Shown here piece after piece: positions 8,282 through 19,734 of a stretch of DNA of 41,196 bases. Each line of letters begins with the position of its first letter. Position 1 is the first letter of the stretch. The position numbers were made by a program, and so were the translations under genes. The DNA is from an uncultured Actinomycetes bacterium (GTDB lineage: Bacteria; Actinomycetota; Actinomycetes; Nanopelagicales; Nanopelagicaceae). Location: positions 1 to 41,196 of the forward strand of contig CALBFE010000038.1 of assembly GCA_937888825.1 (NCBI GenBank), written 5' to 3'. The notes under the pieces were generated by a model. The model saw only the letters and a program-made list of their open reading frames with translations, made no database searches and was not told the origin of the DNA.

Positions 8282-8928
8282 GAACGACTACCAACTACTG
8301 GTGATAAACCAACTGCTTTAGTTTTTGCATTCTTATCACCACATGCAGTGAGCCAGTTGGCTAATATCTGATGACCGTGTTCAGTTAGCACTGACTCTGG
8401 GTGGAACTGCACGCCTTCGATGGGTAATGTGCGATGGCGCATTGACATCACAATTCCTGATTCGGTAGTTCCTGTGATTTCTAAATCAGCACCCACCGTG
8501 TCGCGCTCAACACACAATGAGTGATATCTGGTTGCAGTAAATGGTGATGGTAGATCCGTAAGTACGCCTTGTTGCTTATGATGTACCAAAGAAGTTTTTC
8601 CATGAAGCAGTTCAGGTGCTCGTGAAACTGTTGCGCCAAATGCAACACCAATTGCTTGATGACCTAAACACACACCAAAAACTGGAATCTTTTTCTCGGC
8701 GCAAAACTTAATCATTTCAATACTGACCCCAGCCTTTTCAGGAATACCAGGTCCTGGTGAGATGAGAACGCCGTCATAGTTGGCAGCCTCAAATGCCTGC
8801 ACGGCATCGTTTCTCACCACGGTGCACTCTGCGCCTAGCTGCTGCAGGTACTGCACCAAGTTAAAGACAAAGGAGTCGTAGTTATCAACGACAAGGATCT
8901 TGGTGGCCATAGGAGCATTCTTGCTCAT
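8278..8928 (-). CDS. trpG: Glutamine amidotransferase, anthranilate/para-aminobenzoate synthase component II
   Basis: Supplies ammonia from glutamine to a chorismate-using partner (TrpE or PabB), so it serves tryptophan or folate synthesis, or both. The 216-residue class I amidotransferase has DNYDSFVFNL (15-24), the oxyanion-type SPGPG (57-61), the nucleophile elbow FGVCLGHQ with Cys87, and GVQFHPES with His176 and Glu178. A gene annotated trpG/pabA sits in exactly this place beside pknB in mycobacteria and other actinobacteria. No partner gene is in the window, so I cannot tell TrpG from PabA. ATG 8928 is used because GAAAG precedes it; ATG 8910 (MATKIL) is possible. Only 16 bases separate it from the divergent crgA. 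Confidence 0.93.
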   Translation of the reverse strand: MSKNAPMATKILVVDNYDSFVFNLVQYLQQLGAECTVVRNDAVQAFEAANYDGVLISPGPGIPEKAGVSIEMIKFCAEKKIPVFGVCLGHQAIGVAFGATVSRAPELLHGKTSLVHHKQQGVLTDLPSPFTATRYHSLCVERDTVGADLEITGTTESGIVMSMRHRTLPIEGVQFHPESVLTEHGHQILANWLTACGDKNAKTKAVGLSPVVGSRS

Positions 8929-8944
8929 GGTGTATCTTTCACGT

Positions 8945-9211
8945 ATGCCTAAATCAAAGCTCCGTAAGAAAGTCGCTGAAGCGCGCGCCCATAACCAGGA
9001 AATTGTCGTTGAAACTCCTCATGGGCCGCTAGAGAGCCCTAAGTGGTTAGCCCCAACAATGGTCACCGCCTTCTTGATAGGCCTTTTTTGGATCGTGGTC
9101 TTCTATGTCTCTCAGACCGCTTACCCAGTCCCAGGAATCGGTGCATGGAACATGATTATTGGTTTTAGCTTTATCGGTGTGGGCTTCTCTCTAGCCACTC
9201 GCTGGCGTTAA
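8945..9211 (+). CDS. crgA: Cell division protein CrgA
   Basis: A small actinobacterial membrane protein that works at the division septum and, in mycobacteria, links FtsZ, FtsQ, FtsI and Wag31. The 88-residue product begins MPKSKLRKK and carries the signature SPKWLAPTM. Two transmembrane helices lie near residues 38-58 and 68-85, and it ends TRWR. The position between trpG and ppiA is conserved in actinobacteria. The ATG has no Shine-Dalgarno sequence, and a TATCTT box lies seven bases upstream, so the mRNA may be leaderless. An in-frame start at 8900 would extend into the divergent trpG and is less likely. Confidence 0.94.
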   Translation: MPKSKLRKKVAEARAHNQEIVVETPHGPLESPKWLAPTMVTAFLIGLFWIVVFYVSQTAYPVPGIGAWNMIIGFSFIGVGFSLATRWR

Positions 9212-9238
9212 CATCTTCTTAATTACACGCTTGTAATT

Positions 9239-9270
9239 CAATCCACATTGTGGATAAAGGCTGTGGATAA
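9239..9270. promoter_or_regulatory. DnaA-box cluster in a convergent gap, away from the origin
   Basis: Two perfect DnaA boxes in reverse orientation (TGTGGATAA, the complement of TTATCCACA) lie at 9249-9257 and 9262-9270. A weaker box, CAATCCACA, faces them at 9239-9247. The first two form the near-palindrome ATCCACATTGTGGAT. The site is between the 3' ends of crgA and the rhomboid gene, so it is not an obvious promoter element. It could titrate or reload DnaA, or be an incidental hairpin. No T-run follows, so it is not a typical terminator. Confidence 0.6.
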
Positions 9271-9274
9271 CTTC

Positions 9275-9808
9275 TTATCTCTTATTGAGGGTGAATTGGG
9301 TTGCAATAACTCCTCCTACTAATCCGCCTAGGTGAGCTTTCCAATCAATTCCACCCAAAACAAAACCAATTGCAAAATTAATTCCGATAATCACATAGAT
9401 CGAACGTGTATCTGTGCCGATGCGCTTTCCAACGATTGCAAGCGCGCCGAACAAACCAAAAACCGCACCTGATGCACCCACTGAATAAGAGGTGGGGGAT
9501 GCAAAGTAGGCAGAGGTTAAAGAGCCAGTAAGGAGTGAGAAGAAAAAGATAAATAACATCTTGTTCTTACCAAAAGCAGCTTCAATTGGGTTTCCTAGAA
9601 CCATTAATGCATACATATTAAAACCAAGGTGTAATAGCCCAGCATGAACAAGAGAGACAGTAAATAATCGATACCACTCATTGGTTGCTGTTAAATAATC
9701 TAGGTTAGGTAAAACTAAACGTATTTCAATTGATGGAACAACCATCTGCAGCAGATATGCACCGCAGATTAATGCGATTAAGGAATAAGTAGCAGAGCGC
9801 TTAAGCAA
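9275..9808 (-). CDS. Rhomboid-family intramembrane serine protease
   Basis: Predicted to cleave membrane proteins within or next to their transmembrane segments; no substrate can be named. The 177-residue product is nearly all transmembrane helix and has the family motifs: [18 protein letters not shown] (His60 and Asn64 of the oxyanion region), GASG with nucleophile Ser113, and AHLGG with His159. The start is TTG 9808, the only upstream start in frame, and it overlaps the ppiA stop by eight bases, suggesting coupling. There is little N-terminal cytoplasmic domain, so this is a minimal six-helix form. A ppiA-rhomboid neighbourhood is common in actinobacteria. Confidence 0.9.
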   Translation of the reverse strand: MLKRSATYSLIALICGAYLLQMVVPSIEIRLVLPNLDYLTATNEWYRLFTVSLVHAGLLHLGFNMYALMVLGNPIEAAFGKNKMLFIFFFSLLTGSLTSAYFASPTSYSVGASGAVFGLFGALAIVGKRIGTDTRSIYVIIGINFAIGFVLGGIDWKAHLGGLVGGVIATQFTLNKR

Positions 9809-10313
9809 CGGTGACGCTGTTGATTGTTATTGGTGTTGATGGCTTATCTTGCGCGCCTGTCTTTGCTTTACCAATAGCATCAACCACAGCCTGGCTAGCA
9901 GAATCCTTTACTTCACCAAAGATTGAGTGCTTGCGATTTAACCAAGTAGTTGGTGCAACGGTAATAAAGAACTGTGAGCCATTTGTTCCTGGGCCTGAGT
10001 TAGCCATTGCAAGAATGTATGGACGATCAAAAACTAACTCTCCGTGGAACTCGTCTGCAAAACGATATCCAGGTCCACCAGTTCCTTGACCCAGTGGATC
10101 TCCACCTTGAATCATAAAACCGTCGATGACGCGATGAAAGATTGTTCCGTCATAAAGATTGGCGTTTGTCTTATTTCCAGTGCGTGGATCAGTCCACTCT
10201 TTTTCACCAGTTGCCAACTCAACAAAGTTTGCAACAGTCTTTGGTGCATGGTTAGGAAATAGCTCGATGACGATGTCACCGAGTGATGTGTGTAGGGTCG
10301 CTGTAGTAGTCAT
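9801..10313 (-). CDS. ppiA: Peptidyl-prolyl cis-trans isomerase, cyclophilin type
   Basis: Speeds cis-trans isomerisation of Xaa-Pro bonds during folding. The 170-residue cyclophilin domain shows [14 protein letters not shown], the active-site stretch [14 protein letters not shown] with the catalytic Arg, NGSQFFIT, and the C-terminal hydrophobic pocket [11 protein letters not shown], where Leu stands at the position of the cyclosporin-contacting Trp. No signal peptide is visible, so it is cytosolic. The location between tRNA-Ala and the crgA region matches Mycobacterium ppiA. It starts at ATG 10313, a few bases after the tRNA-Ala 3' end, so it may be read through from the tRNA transcripts. 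Confidence 0.95.
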   Translation of the reverse strand: MTTTATLHTSLGDIVIELFPNHAPKTVANFVELATGEKEWTDPRTGNKTNANLYDGTIFHRVIDGFMIQGGDPLGQGTGGPGYRFADEFHGELVFDRPYILAMANSGPGTNGSQFFITVAPTTWLNRKHSIFGEVKDSASQAVVDAIGKAKTGAQDKPSTPITINSVTVA

Positions 10314-10317
10314 AACG

Positions 10318-10390
10318 TGGAGACCAGGGGAATCGAACCCCTAACCCCCGCCTTGCAAAGGCGGTGCTCTACCAATTGAGCTAGGTCCCC
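10318..10390 (-). tRNA. tRNA-Ala(UGC), CCA not encoded
   Basis: The reverse strand gives a 73-nt cloverleaf. The acceptor stem GGGGACC pairs with GGTCTCC (one G-U pair), the D-arm is AGCTCAATTGGTAGAGC, the anticodon loop CTTTGCAAAG carries TGC, and the T-arm is GGGGTTCGATTCCCC. The bases after the discriminator A are CGT, so CCA must be added by the CCA enzyme encoded at 31.4-32.9 kb. It lies 14 bases downstream of tRNA-Ile. Confidence 0.97.
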
Positions 10391-10404
10391 GTTTGAGAGC
10401 GGGG

Positions 10405-10479
10405 TGGGCCTAGATGGACTCGAACCATCGACCTCTTCCTTATCAGGGAAGCGCTCTAACCAGGCTGAGCTATAGGCCC
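10405..10479 (-). tRNA. tRNA-Ile(GAU), CCA not encoded
   Basis: The reverse strand gives a 75-nt cloverleaf with acceptor stem GGGCCTA pairing with TAGGCCC, anticodon loop CTGATAA carrying GAT, and T-arm ATGGTTCGAGTCCAT. The discriminator A is followed by CCC, not CCA. The order gyrA, tRNA-Ile, tRNA-Ala is conserved in actinobacteria. Confidence 0.97.
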
Positions 10480-10530
10480 GCAACAAAGATGAATCTCGAT
10501 TGCAGAAGCGCAAGGTTACCTTGAACTTCC

Positions 10531-10553
10531 CTAACTCCCAAAATGGGGGCTAG
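10531..10553 (-). other. Hairpin between gyrA and tRNA-Ile
   Basis: On the reverse strand, CTAGCCCCCA and TGGGAGTTAG can pair around a TTT loop, with one mismatch and one G-U pair. It lies just after the gyrA stop. No T-run follows, so it may be a processing site or weak pause and not a classic terminator; gyrA may be cotranscribed with the tRNAs. Confidence 0.35.
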
Positions 10554-10579
10554 TTGCTTAACTCAGAGTGTGAACCATA

Positions 10580-13074
10580 CTAACTTTTCGAAGAAATCTC
10601 ATCTTCGCTGTTTTTGGTCACCGAGACCAATACCACGCCTTCATCCAGGTTCACTAGGCGCACACCCATTGAATCGCGCCCAGTTTGGCGAACCTGGGCC
10701 GCTGGTGTGCGCATAACTGTGCCAGCAGATGTAATTGCTAGGACTTCGTCCTCATCGCGCAGCACAAGTGCACTCACTAATGAGCCTCTTGAGCTTTCAT
10801 CGATCTTGGCAGCTTTAATCCCAATTCCACCACGGCCTTGTAAACGATATTCATCTAATGGTGTTTTTTTGCCATAACCAGCATCAGTTGCAGTAAAAAC
10901 AAAAGAGTTAGCGGCTAGCTCTGAGTTCACTCTAGCCATTGTGAGTAGAGAATCATTTGCACGAAACTTCATTCCAATAACTCCGCTAGTTGATCGGCCC
11001 ATTGGTCGAAGTGATTCATCACCTGCTGTGAAGCGAAGTGACATCCCTTTAGTTGAAACAAGCAAGAGTTCATCATCAGAGTTAACTAATGACGCACCAA
11101 CAACTTCATCTCCTGGTTTTAATGAGATTGCAATTAATCCACCAGTTCGCGGTGAATCAAACTCTGTGAGAGGAGTTTTCTTCACTAAACCTTTTTTAGT
11201 CGCAAGAACTAAGAATGGAGAGATGGTGTAATCCTTGAGGGAGAGAACTTCTGCAATCTTCTCCTCTGGTTTAAATGCCATTAAGTTGGCAACATGTTGT
11301 CCGCGAGCATCGCGTCCCGCGTCCGGTAGTTCGTGCACTTTTGCGCGATATACGCGTCCCTGGTTTGTAAAGAACAATAACCAGTCATGAGTAGAGGCAA
11401 CAAAGAAATGATCAACCACATCATCTTCCTTAAGCGCCGCGCCCTTTACTCCGCGACCACCACGGCGCTGTGAACGGTAAAGATCTGCCATGGTGCGCTT
11501 TGAATAACCGCCACGCGTAATTGTTACAACTACATCTTGGTCCGGAATTAAATCTTCAGCACTGAAGTCACCTTCACTTGCAACAATCTGTGTGCGCCGA
11601 TCATCTCCATACTTAGCAACTAAGTCAGTGAGCTCTGTTTTAACGATATCGCGCTGCTTTTCAGGGCTAACAAGAATGGTGTTGAGGATGAGGATGTCAG
11701 CCATTAACGCGTCATATTCATCATTAATCTTCTGGCGCTCAAGGGCTGCAATACGGCGCAGTTGCATATCCAAGATTGCATTTGCTTGAATTTCATCAAC
11801 ATCTAGAAGTTTCATCAAACCTGTGCGAGCTTCTTCAGGTGTAGTGGAAGCACGGATTAGGGCAATGACTGCGTCAAGTGCATCGAGTGCCTTCAGGTAG
11901 CCCTGCAAAATATGTGCACGCTTTTCTTTTTCAGCTAAACGGAACTTAGTACGGCGAACAATTACTTCGATCTGGTGGTCGATGTAGTAACGAATGAACT
12001 CATCTAGACGCAATGTGCGTGGCACACCATCCACTAGCGCCAACATGTTGGCACCAAATGTATCCTGCAACTGTGTCTGCTTATATAGGTTATTCAGAAC
12101 AACCTTTGGAATAGCACTTGTTTGCAAAACAATTACTAATCGTTGACCTAAGCGCTCGTTACCTTCATCGCGCACATCTGCAATTCCCTTGATTTTTCCA
12201 TCTTTAACTAATTCAGCGATTTTTAAAGCTAAGTTATCCGGGTTGACTTGATAAGGAAGCTCGCTAATAACTAAACATGTGCGCTTGTTAATCTCTTCTA
12301 CTTGCACAACTGCACGCATAGTGATTGATCCACGGCCTGTGCGATAAGCATCTTCAATGCCGCCACGACCAACAATTAATCCCTTTGTAGGAAAATCTGG
12401 GCCTTTAACAATCGTTAAAAACTTAGCTAGAAGTTCTTCCTGCTTCATATCTGGATGTTCTAGCGCAAAAATTACTGCCTCACCGATTTCGCGAAGGTTA
12501 TGCGGTGGAATGTTTGTAGCCATACCAACGGCAATACCAGCGCTTCCATTAACTAAAAGGTTAGGTAGGCGAGAAGGCAAAACCGTTGGCTCTTGTGAGC
12601 GTCCGTCATAGTTAGGAACAAAATCAACGGTGTCTTCATCGATATCGCGCATCATCTCCATCGCTAAAGAAGACAAACGAGCCTCGGTGTAACGCATTGC
12701 TGCAGCTGGATCATTACCAGGTGAGCCGAAGTTTCCATTTCCATCAATGAGTAAATAACGCAAAGACCAGTGCTGGGCAAGGCGAACTACAGAGTCATAA
12801 ATCGCATTGTCACCGTGTGGGTGGTAATTACCCATAACGTCACCGACGATACGAGAAGATTTGTAATAGCCCTTATCTGGTCGATATCCCGCGTCATACA
12901 TTGCATAAAGAACTCGGCGGTGAACTGGCTTTAAGCCATCGCGAATATCTGGCAGAGCGCGACCAACAATAACTGACATGGCGTAGTCAAGATAAGAGCG
13001 TGCCATTTCAACTTGAAGATCAACGGTTTCAATCTTGTCAAAGGACTCAAGATTTTTTGGGTTTAACTCATCCA

Positions 13075-13075
<1 letters not shown>
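10580..13075 (-). CDS. gyrA: DNA gyrase subunit A
   Basis: The breakage-reunion subunit of gyrase, which introduces negative supercoils together with GyrB. At 831 residues it is full length. The winged-helix region contains [13 protein letters not shown], with Asn90 and Ala91 where Mycobacterium tuberculosis has Ala90 and Ser91; Asp94 is kept. The catalytic Tyr129 sits in [11 protein letters not shown]. The C-terminal beta-pinwheel has the GyrA box QRRGGRG, needed for DNA wrapping. Its ATG overlaps the gyrB stop by one base (TAATG), so the two are coupled. tRNA-Ile and tRNA-Ala follow downstream. Confidence 0.98.
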
Positions 13076-15210
<2,135 letters not shown>

Positions 15211-15669
15211 TTATCCATAGGTATCTCGGGGTCCTCGGGCGTTGCGGATCGAGCGAACCCCTTTTTTCCAGCTGGGACCTTGTGGGCCGATAAATCGCAG
15301 CTTTTGGATTGTGGCACCCGATGGGTCGTTTTGAATTGTGGCCAATAAATTATCTGCGACCAAAGTTAACTGTGTTGCCCATGCAGTTGATGAAGTTTGA
15401 ATTGTTAACGTTGAATCCAAAATAGAAATGGGTGTTGTGTGTCGCGCAATTTCCTGCCCAACAATTTTATCCCACGTAATAAAGAGATTGCCTTCGGCTA
15501 AACCGCTATTCCATTCACGTTCTTCAATCATATTGTTTAATAGCTCGCCAATTAATTCTGGATCTCCAACCTGTCCCACAGTTTTTGTTGGTGCAGGTTT
15601 GTTTTGTTTTCTTGTCACACCTGTTTTAAACGTCTTGAAAAGATCTAGAGCTAAGTCGCGCTTTGTCAT
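15211..15669 (-). CDS. dciA: DciA-type helicase-loader protein (DUF721)
   Basis: DciA proteins help load the replicative helicase DnaB in bacteria that lack DnaC or DnaI. The 152-residue product has a basic N-terminus (TKRDLALDLFKTF) and a DUF721 domain at about 38-120 with LNNMIEEREW, WDKIVGQEIARHTTP and STAWATQLTLV. The place between recF and gyrB is that of Rv0004 in mycobacteria. Its ATG overlaps the recF stop by one base (TAATG). The C-terminal tail is Arg/Gly-rich. Identification rests on the domain pattern together with conserved position. Confidence 0.88.
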   Translation of the reverse strand: MTKRDLALDLFKTFKTGVTRKQNKPAPTKTVGQVGDPELIGELLNNMIEEREWNSGLAEGNLFITWDKIVGQEIARHTTPISILDSTLTIQTSSTAWATQLTLVADNLLATIQNDPSGATIQKLRFIGPQGPSWKKGVRSIRNARGPRDTYG

Positions 15670-16763
15670 TAACTCTTTCCTTTCTTAACAACTCCAGGTA
15701 TCACATAAAACTTTTGTGTTAATAACTCTGCTGGTAGATCACTTTCAACAGCTGCCGTAATAATTGTTTGCTCAGCTAATTGAGTTGCAGACATTAATTG
15801 TTTACGGCGCGATGTATCAAGCTCTGCAAATACATCATCTAAAATAAGAATAGGTTCTGAACCTTCACTCTTTAAAAGGTTAAATGAACCAATACGCAAT
15901 GAAATAGCCATTGACCAAGACTCGCCGTGGCTGGCATAACCTTTGGCGGGAAAGTCTCCAATTTGCAAATGAAGATCATCGCGATGTGGACCAATTAAAG
16001 AGACTCCGCGTTCAATCTCTTGATAGGCAACTTCTTCTAACCTTTTAGTTAGCACCTCGATATTGCTTTCAACATTGTTTGAAACACCCTCGCTACTGCA
16101 CTTATATGAAATGGAGGCTGGTTTTACTTCATTCAAATTAGCGTAGTTTTTAGTAACCCAGGGATTGAGGGCCTCAACTAGAGCTATTCGATCTGCAGTT
16201 AACTGAGCGCCGAATTTAATAAGTTGTTCATTCCAAGGGATAAGAGCGCTGGCTGAAGAGCGTGTTTTAAGTAGTGCGTTGCGTTGTTTAACCACACGCT
16301 CATAATCGGCAATAACCCCAGCTATTCGGGGGGTGCGAGTAATGAGTAGGCGATCAAGAAAATCACGGCGCCCGCCAGGTTCCCCGCGCACTAGATCTAA
16401 ATCTTCAGGGGAGAAATAAACAATCTGGCACGCACCTAAAATCTCGCGCTGACTTCTTGTTGGGTTGCCGTTAATTCGCGCACGGTTGGCTTTACTGGCA
16501 TTAATTTCAAGATCGATATTTAACGTTCGATCATCGCGTTCAATCTCAGTTCTAATGATTGCTTGTTGGGCGCCGAGTGAGATTAAAGGAACGTTATTAG
16601 CAACACGGTGGGAAGAAAGAAATGCTAAATAGATCAGCGACTCTGCGATATTTGTTTTACCTGAACCGTTATCGCCAATAAATGTGGTGACTCCAGGTTG
16701 GAGCTCTAACTCTAATGAGGGATAGGAACGAAAGTTGGTCAACGCCAACTTATTAATGCGCAT
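15669..16763 (-). CDS. recF: DNA replication and repair protein RecF
   Basis: An SMC-like ATPase that, with RecO and RecR, loads RecA at single-strand gaps. The 364-residue product has Walker A GDNGSGKTN (about 29-37), an ABC-signature-like ASHGESWSMAISLR, and Walker B ILILDDVFAELD. The N-terminus MRINKLALTNFRSY is typical. It starts 16 bases after dnaN and overlaps dciA by one base, in the conserved dnaA-dnaN-recF order. Confidence 0.97.
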   Translation of the reverse strand: MRINKLALTNFRSYPSLELELQPGVTTFIGDNGSGKTNIAESLIYLAFLSSHRVANNVPLISLGAQQAIIRTEIERDDRTLNIDLEINASKANRARINGNPTRSQREILGACQIVYFSPEDLDLVRGEPGGRRDFLDRLLITRTPRIAGVIADYERVVKQRNALLKTRSSASALIPWNEQLIKFGAQLTADRIALVEALNPWVTKNYANLNEVKPASISYKCSSEGVSNNVESNIEVLTKRLEEVAYQEIERGVSLIGPHRDDLHLQIGDFPAKGYASHGESWSMAISLRIGSFNLLKSEGSEPILILDDVFAELDTSRRKQLMSATQLAEQTIITAAVESDLPAELLTQKFYVIPGVVKKGKS

Positions 16764-16779
16764 TAACGAAACCTATAAA

Positions 16780-17910
16780 TTATGAGGCGTAGCGCATTGG
16801 CATTAACAAGTAACGATAGTTCTCGACAAGTGCGCCATCTTTATCGCTCTTGCCCATCAAGATTGCTGGCTTGTTTGGACCTGTAAATGAGATTTGAACA
16901 TACTTAGTTCCAACTGCAGTTAAACCATCAGCTAGAAAGACGGGGTTAAATGCGATTGAAATTGGTTCACCGGTTAAAAGGATTTCAATTGCTTCTGTTG
17001 CTTGTGCTTCTTCCCCCGCGCCAGCTTCAAGGGAAAGGGTGTTGTTATTGAAATCCAAGCGTAGTGGAACGGTTTTATCTGTCACAAGTGCCACACGACG
17101 AACAGCATCTAGAAGTGTTGCAACTTCAATAAGGGCTGTTGATGTGACTTCTTGTGGAAGAAGGTGGCGATATGGGGGGAAAGTTCCATCCAACATGCGC
17201 GATGTCATTGTCTTTCCATCACCAGCAAATCCAGCTAGACGGTCATTGCTAGATGAAGGTGCAAAAGAGATTGACACTGTTTTGGTTCCAGTTAAAGATT
17301 TAGCAGCATCTGCAATTGTGCGAGCGCGAAGCAACGCACTTGTTGAAACGTTTGGAGTTGTTGGATCCCATTGGATTTCGCGCACAGCTAAGCGATATCT
17401 ATCAGTTGCTGCCAAAGTTATAGTTTCCTCGCTTATTTCAACGTGAACACCAGTCAGGGTTGGCAATGAATCATCGCGCCCTGCTGCAATTGCAACTTGT
17501 GAAACTGCGGTTGCAAAAACATCACTAGCTAGAGTTCCTGTTGTATCTGGTAGTTCTGGCAAGTTTGGGTATTCATCAACTGAAAGTGTTGGCAAAGTAA
17601 ATTTTGCACTGCCGCTAGTTACTAGAACACGAGAGCCATCTAAAGTGAAAGTAATTGGTTTGTTTGGAAGAGAGCGAGAAATTTCAGCTAGAAGTTTTCC
17701 AGGTACTAAAACCTTTCCGGGATCTTTAATCTCTGCTTGAAAATGAGACTTGCTGGCCGTCTCTAAATCAGAGGCTGATAAATAAACTTGATCATTTGTC
17801 GCATCAATAACTATTCCAAGGAGCTCGGTTTTAATTGGTCTAGTTGAAAGGGAACGGGAAACCCAATTAACGCCTTCAACTAAGGCTGTCTGCTCAACTA
17901 TGAACTTCAT
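16780..17910 (-). CDS. dnaN: DNA polymerase III beta subunit (sliding clamp)
   Basis: Forms the ring that holds DNA polymerase III on DNA. The 376-residue chain has three repeated clamp domains; recognisable parts are the N-terminus MKFIVEQTALVEGVNWVSRSL, LVPGKLLAEISRSLP, ATDRYRLAVRE and the C-terminal YRYLLMPMR. ATG 17910 is preferred: GGGGCAGAG lies just upstream and MKFxVE is the normal start. A TTG at 17922 would add four residues. The 318-base gap to dnaA holds the origin-like region, so dnaN may have its own promoter there. Confidence 0.97.
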   Translation of the reverse strand: MKFIVEQTALVEGVNWVSRSLSTRPIKTELLGIVIDATNDQVYLSASDLETASKSHFQAEIKDPGKVLVPGKLLAEISRSLPNKPITFTLDGSRVLVTSGSAKFTLPTLSVDEYPNLPELPDTTGTLASDVFATAVSQVAIAAGRDDSLPTLTGVHVEISEETITLAATDRYRLAVREIQWDPTTPNVSTSALLRARTIADAAKSLTGTKTVSISFAPSSSNDRLAGFAGDGKTMTSRMLDGTFPPYRHLLPQEVTSTALIEVATLLDAVRRVALVTDKTVPLRLDFNNNTLSLEAGAGEEAQATEAIEILLTGEPISIAFNPVFLADGLTAVGTKYVQISFTGPNKPAILMGKSDKDGALVENYRYLLMPMRYAS

Positions 17911-18228
17911 GCTCTGCCCCAATTCAGTGAAAGGTTCGTTTCACATCTAGATTTATATATATAAAGGTAGTCGTAGTAACCAGAGAACTTTTGTGTGTAT
18001 AAAAGAGATAAGCCCAGTTCAGCACGGCGTTTTAACTCCTGGAAGGTGTGGAAAAGGTGGGAAAAGGTGTGCACAAAAACCATGATTACACCCTTCCCCT
18101 TCCTACTCTTCAACGCACCATAACGGGCCTATCCACATAAAACGACGAGATCTCCATAGTTGTCCACAACTTATCCCCAAGTTGGGGGTAAAGAGTGTCA
18201 AAGCGGACATTTCACACTTTTAGTGCAC
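17911..18228. other. dnaA-dnaN intergenic region, probable oriC
   Basis: This gap has clustered DnaA-box-like sites: a perfect actinobacterial box TTGTCCACA at 18160-18168, CTATCCACA at 18129-18137, TTATCCCCA at 18171-18179, TGGGGGTAA (complement of TTACCCCCA) at 18183-18191, TGTGGAAAA at 18047-18055, and TGTGCACAA at 18068-18076. The AT-rich stretch at 17950-17965 could unwind. In Streptomyces and Mycobacterium oriC lies between dnaA and dnaN, and transcription diverges from here. I see no convincing gene in it. Confidence 0.75.
17952..17965. repeat. AT-only perfect palindrome, candidate unwinding element or dnaN promoter
   Basis: TTTATATATATAAA is a perfect 14-base palindrome of only A and T, 42 bases before the dnaN start and beside the DnaA-box cluster. 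It could be the duplex-unwinding element of oriC or supply a -10 box for dnaN. Confidence 0.5.
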
Positions 18229-19626
18229 TTACCTCGCTTGTTGCTTAATTCTGGTGGTGAGTTCGTTGACCTGGTTATAGATCGAACGACGCTCAGCCAT
18301 CAGTTGACGGATTTTGCGGTCGGCGTGCATGACCGTGGTGTGATCACGCCCGCCGAATGTTTGGCCGATTTTTGGAAGTGAGAGTTCGGTTAACTCGCGG
18401 CATAGATACATAGCGATTTGGCGGGCATTAACTAATACCCGAGAGCGGGATGTTCCACAAAGATCATCGATAGTAAGTGAGAAATAAGCGGCAGTTTGAG
18501 CCATGATCGTGGCGCCAGTTATTTCTGGGTTGTTTTCATTAGGAATTAAATCCTTTAAAACAATTTCAGCTAAAGAAAGATCAACACTTTGACGATTAAG
18601 AGATGCGAAAGCTGTAACACGAATGAGTGCGCCTTCCAACTCACGAATATTTGTTGAAATCTTGCTGGCGATGTATTCCAAAACATCATCGGGCGCGTTC
18701 AACTTATCTTGCGCAGCTTTTTTGCGAAGAATTGCGATACGAGTTTCTAACTCTGGCGGTTGAATATCTGTAATCAATCCCCACTCAAAACGAGAACGTA
18801 GGCGATCTTCCAAAGTTGTTAGCTGCTTTGGTGGGCGATCACTTGAGATAACAATCTGCTTGTTGGCGTTATATAAAGTGTTGAAAGTGTGGAAGAACTC
18901 TTCCTGAGTTCGCTCCTTGTTTTCTAAAAACTGAATATCATCAACAAGTAAAATATCTAGATCGCGATAACGGCGTTGGAAAGCTGTGGCCTTATCGTCA
19001 CGAATAGAGTTAATGAAATCATTAGTGAACTCTTCAGAGGAGACGTAGCGAACACGAACACTGCCATAGAGTTCTTTGGCATATGCGCCAATAGCGTGTA
19101 ATAAGTGGGTTTTACCAAGGCCTGACTCACCGTAAATAAATAGCGGGTTGTATGCCTTGGCTGGTGCTTCAGCAACTGCCACAGCTGCCGCGTGAGCAAA
19201 GCGATTAGAAGCACCAATAACGAAAGTCTCAAAGATATAGCGAGAGTTAAGTTGTGAAACCTCTGCAATTTTTGAGGGAGCTTCTTCACGGCCAGTTCCA
19301 ATTTTGGGTGATACAAACTCAATATCAACTTCTGGAGTTTGTGGTTCGGCAGATTCCAAGCTTTCATCAACAGTCACAGCAATACTGGCCTTATCGCCAA
19401 GTTCACGAGTTAAAACATCACAGACAACTGTGCGCAAGCGGCTCTCTAAAACATCCTTAGCAAAGAGATTAGGAGCTGCAACCAATAGCGTTGTTTGATC
19501 ATTGTTATGAAGTAGACCTAACGGCTTTGTTAACTGTAAAAATGCTCGATGTTGAGGTGCATCAACGGCAACCTCTTCAATGACGCGATCCCAGAGAGTC
19601 GTTAACTCAATCTCTTTAACGGCCAT
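18229..19626 (-). CDS. dnaA: Chromosomal replication initiator protein DnaA
   Basis: Binds DnaA boxes and opens the origin. At 465 residues it has domain I (about 5-80), a short acidic linker (about 85-120), the AAA+ domain with Walker [10 protein letters not shown] (166-174) and Walker [21 protein letters not shown], and the C-terminal helix-turn-helix with [14 protein letters not shown]. The ATG is preceded by GAGAGGGG. DnaA boxes lie on both sides of the gene, including close to its probable promoter, which fits autoregulation. Confidence 0.98.
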   Translation of the reverse strand: MAVKEIELTTLWDRVIEEVAVDAPQHRAFLQLTKPLGLLHNNDQTTLLVAAPNLFAKDVLESRLRTVVCDVLTRELGDKASIAVTVDESLESAEPQTPEVDIEFVSPKIGTGREEAPSKIAEVSQLNSRYIFETFVIGASNRFAHAAAVAVAEAPAKAYNPLFIYGESGLGKTHLLHAIGAYAKELYGSVRVRYVSSEEFTNDFINSIRDDKATAFQRRYRDLDILLVDDIQFLENKERTQEEFFHTFNTLYNANKQIVISSDRPPKQLTTLEDRLRSRFEWGLITDIQPPELETRIAILRKKAAQDKLNAPDDVLEYIASKISTNIRELEGALIRVTAFASLNRQSVDLSLAEIVLKDLIPNENNPEITGATIMAQTAAYFSLTIDDLCGTSRSRVLVNARQIAMYLCRELTELSLPKIGQTFGGRDHTTVMHADRKIRQLMAERRSIYNQVNELTTRIKQQAR

Positions 19627-19734
19627 TTCGGCCCCTCTCTGATATCCACAGGGTTATCCACAGCCTGTGGTCTAAACCCCAGGTTGAGCCCTTATATAAC
19701 CTCCAAAAGCTATAAAACTGTGGAGGAGGGCGTA

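Noticed and set aside
8932-8944. TTTCACGT near the crgA start as a third parS site
   Set aside because: Only half of the palindrome is present; the sequence diverges after TTTCACGT.
10531-10553. Hairpin after gyrA as a factor-independent terminator
   Set aside because: No T-run follows the stem on the coding strand; listed only as a hairpin.
17907-18113. Leftward open frame of 68 codons in the dnaA-dnaN gap
   Set aside because: No family resemblance, overlaps the dnaN start, and covers DnaA-box-like sites; treated as origin DNA.
18183-18191. TGGGGGTAA counted as a true DnaA box
   Set aside because: Two mismatches from the consensus; mentioned as a weak variant only.
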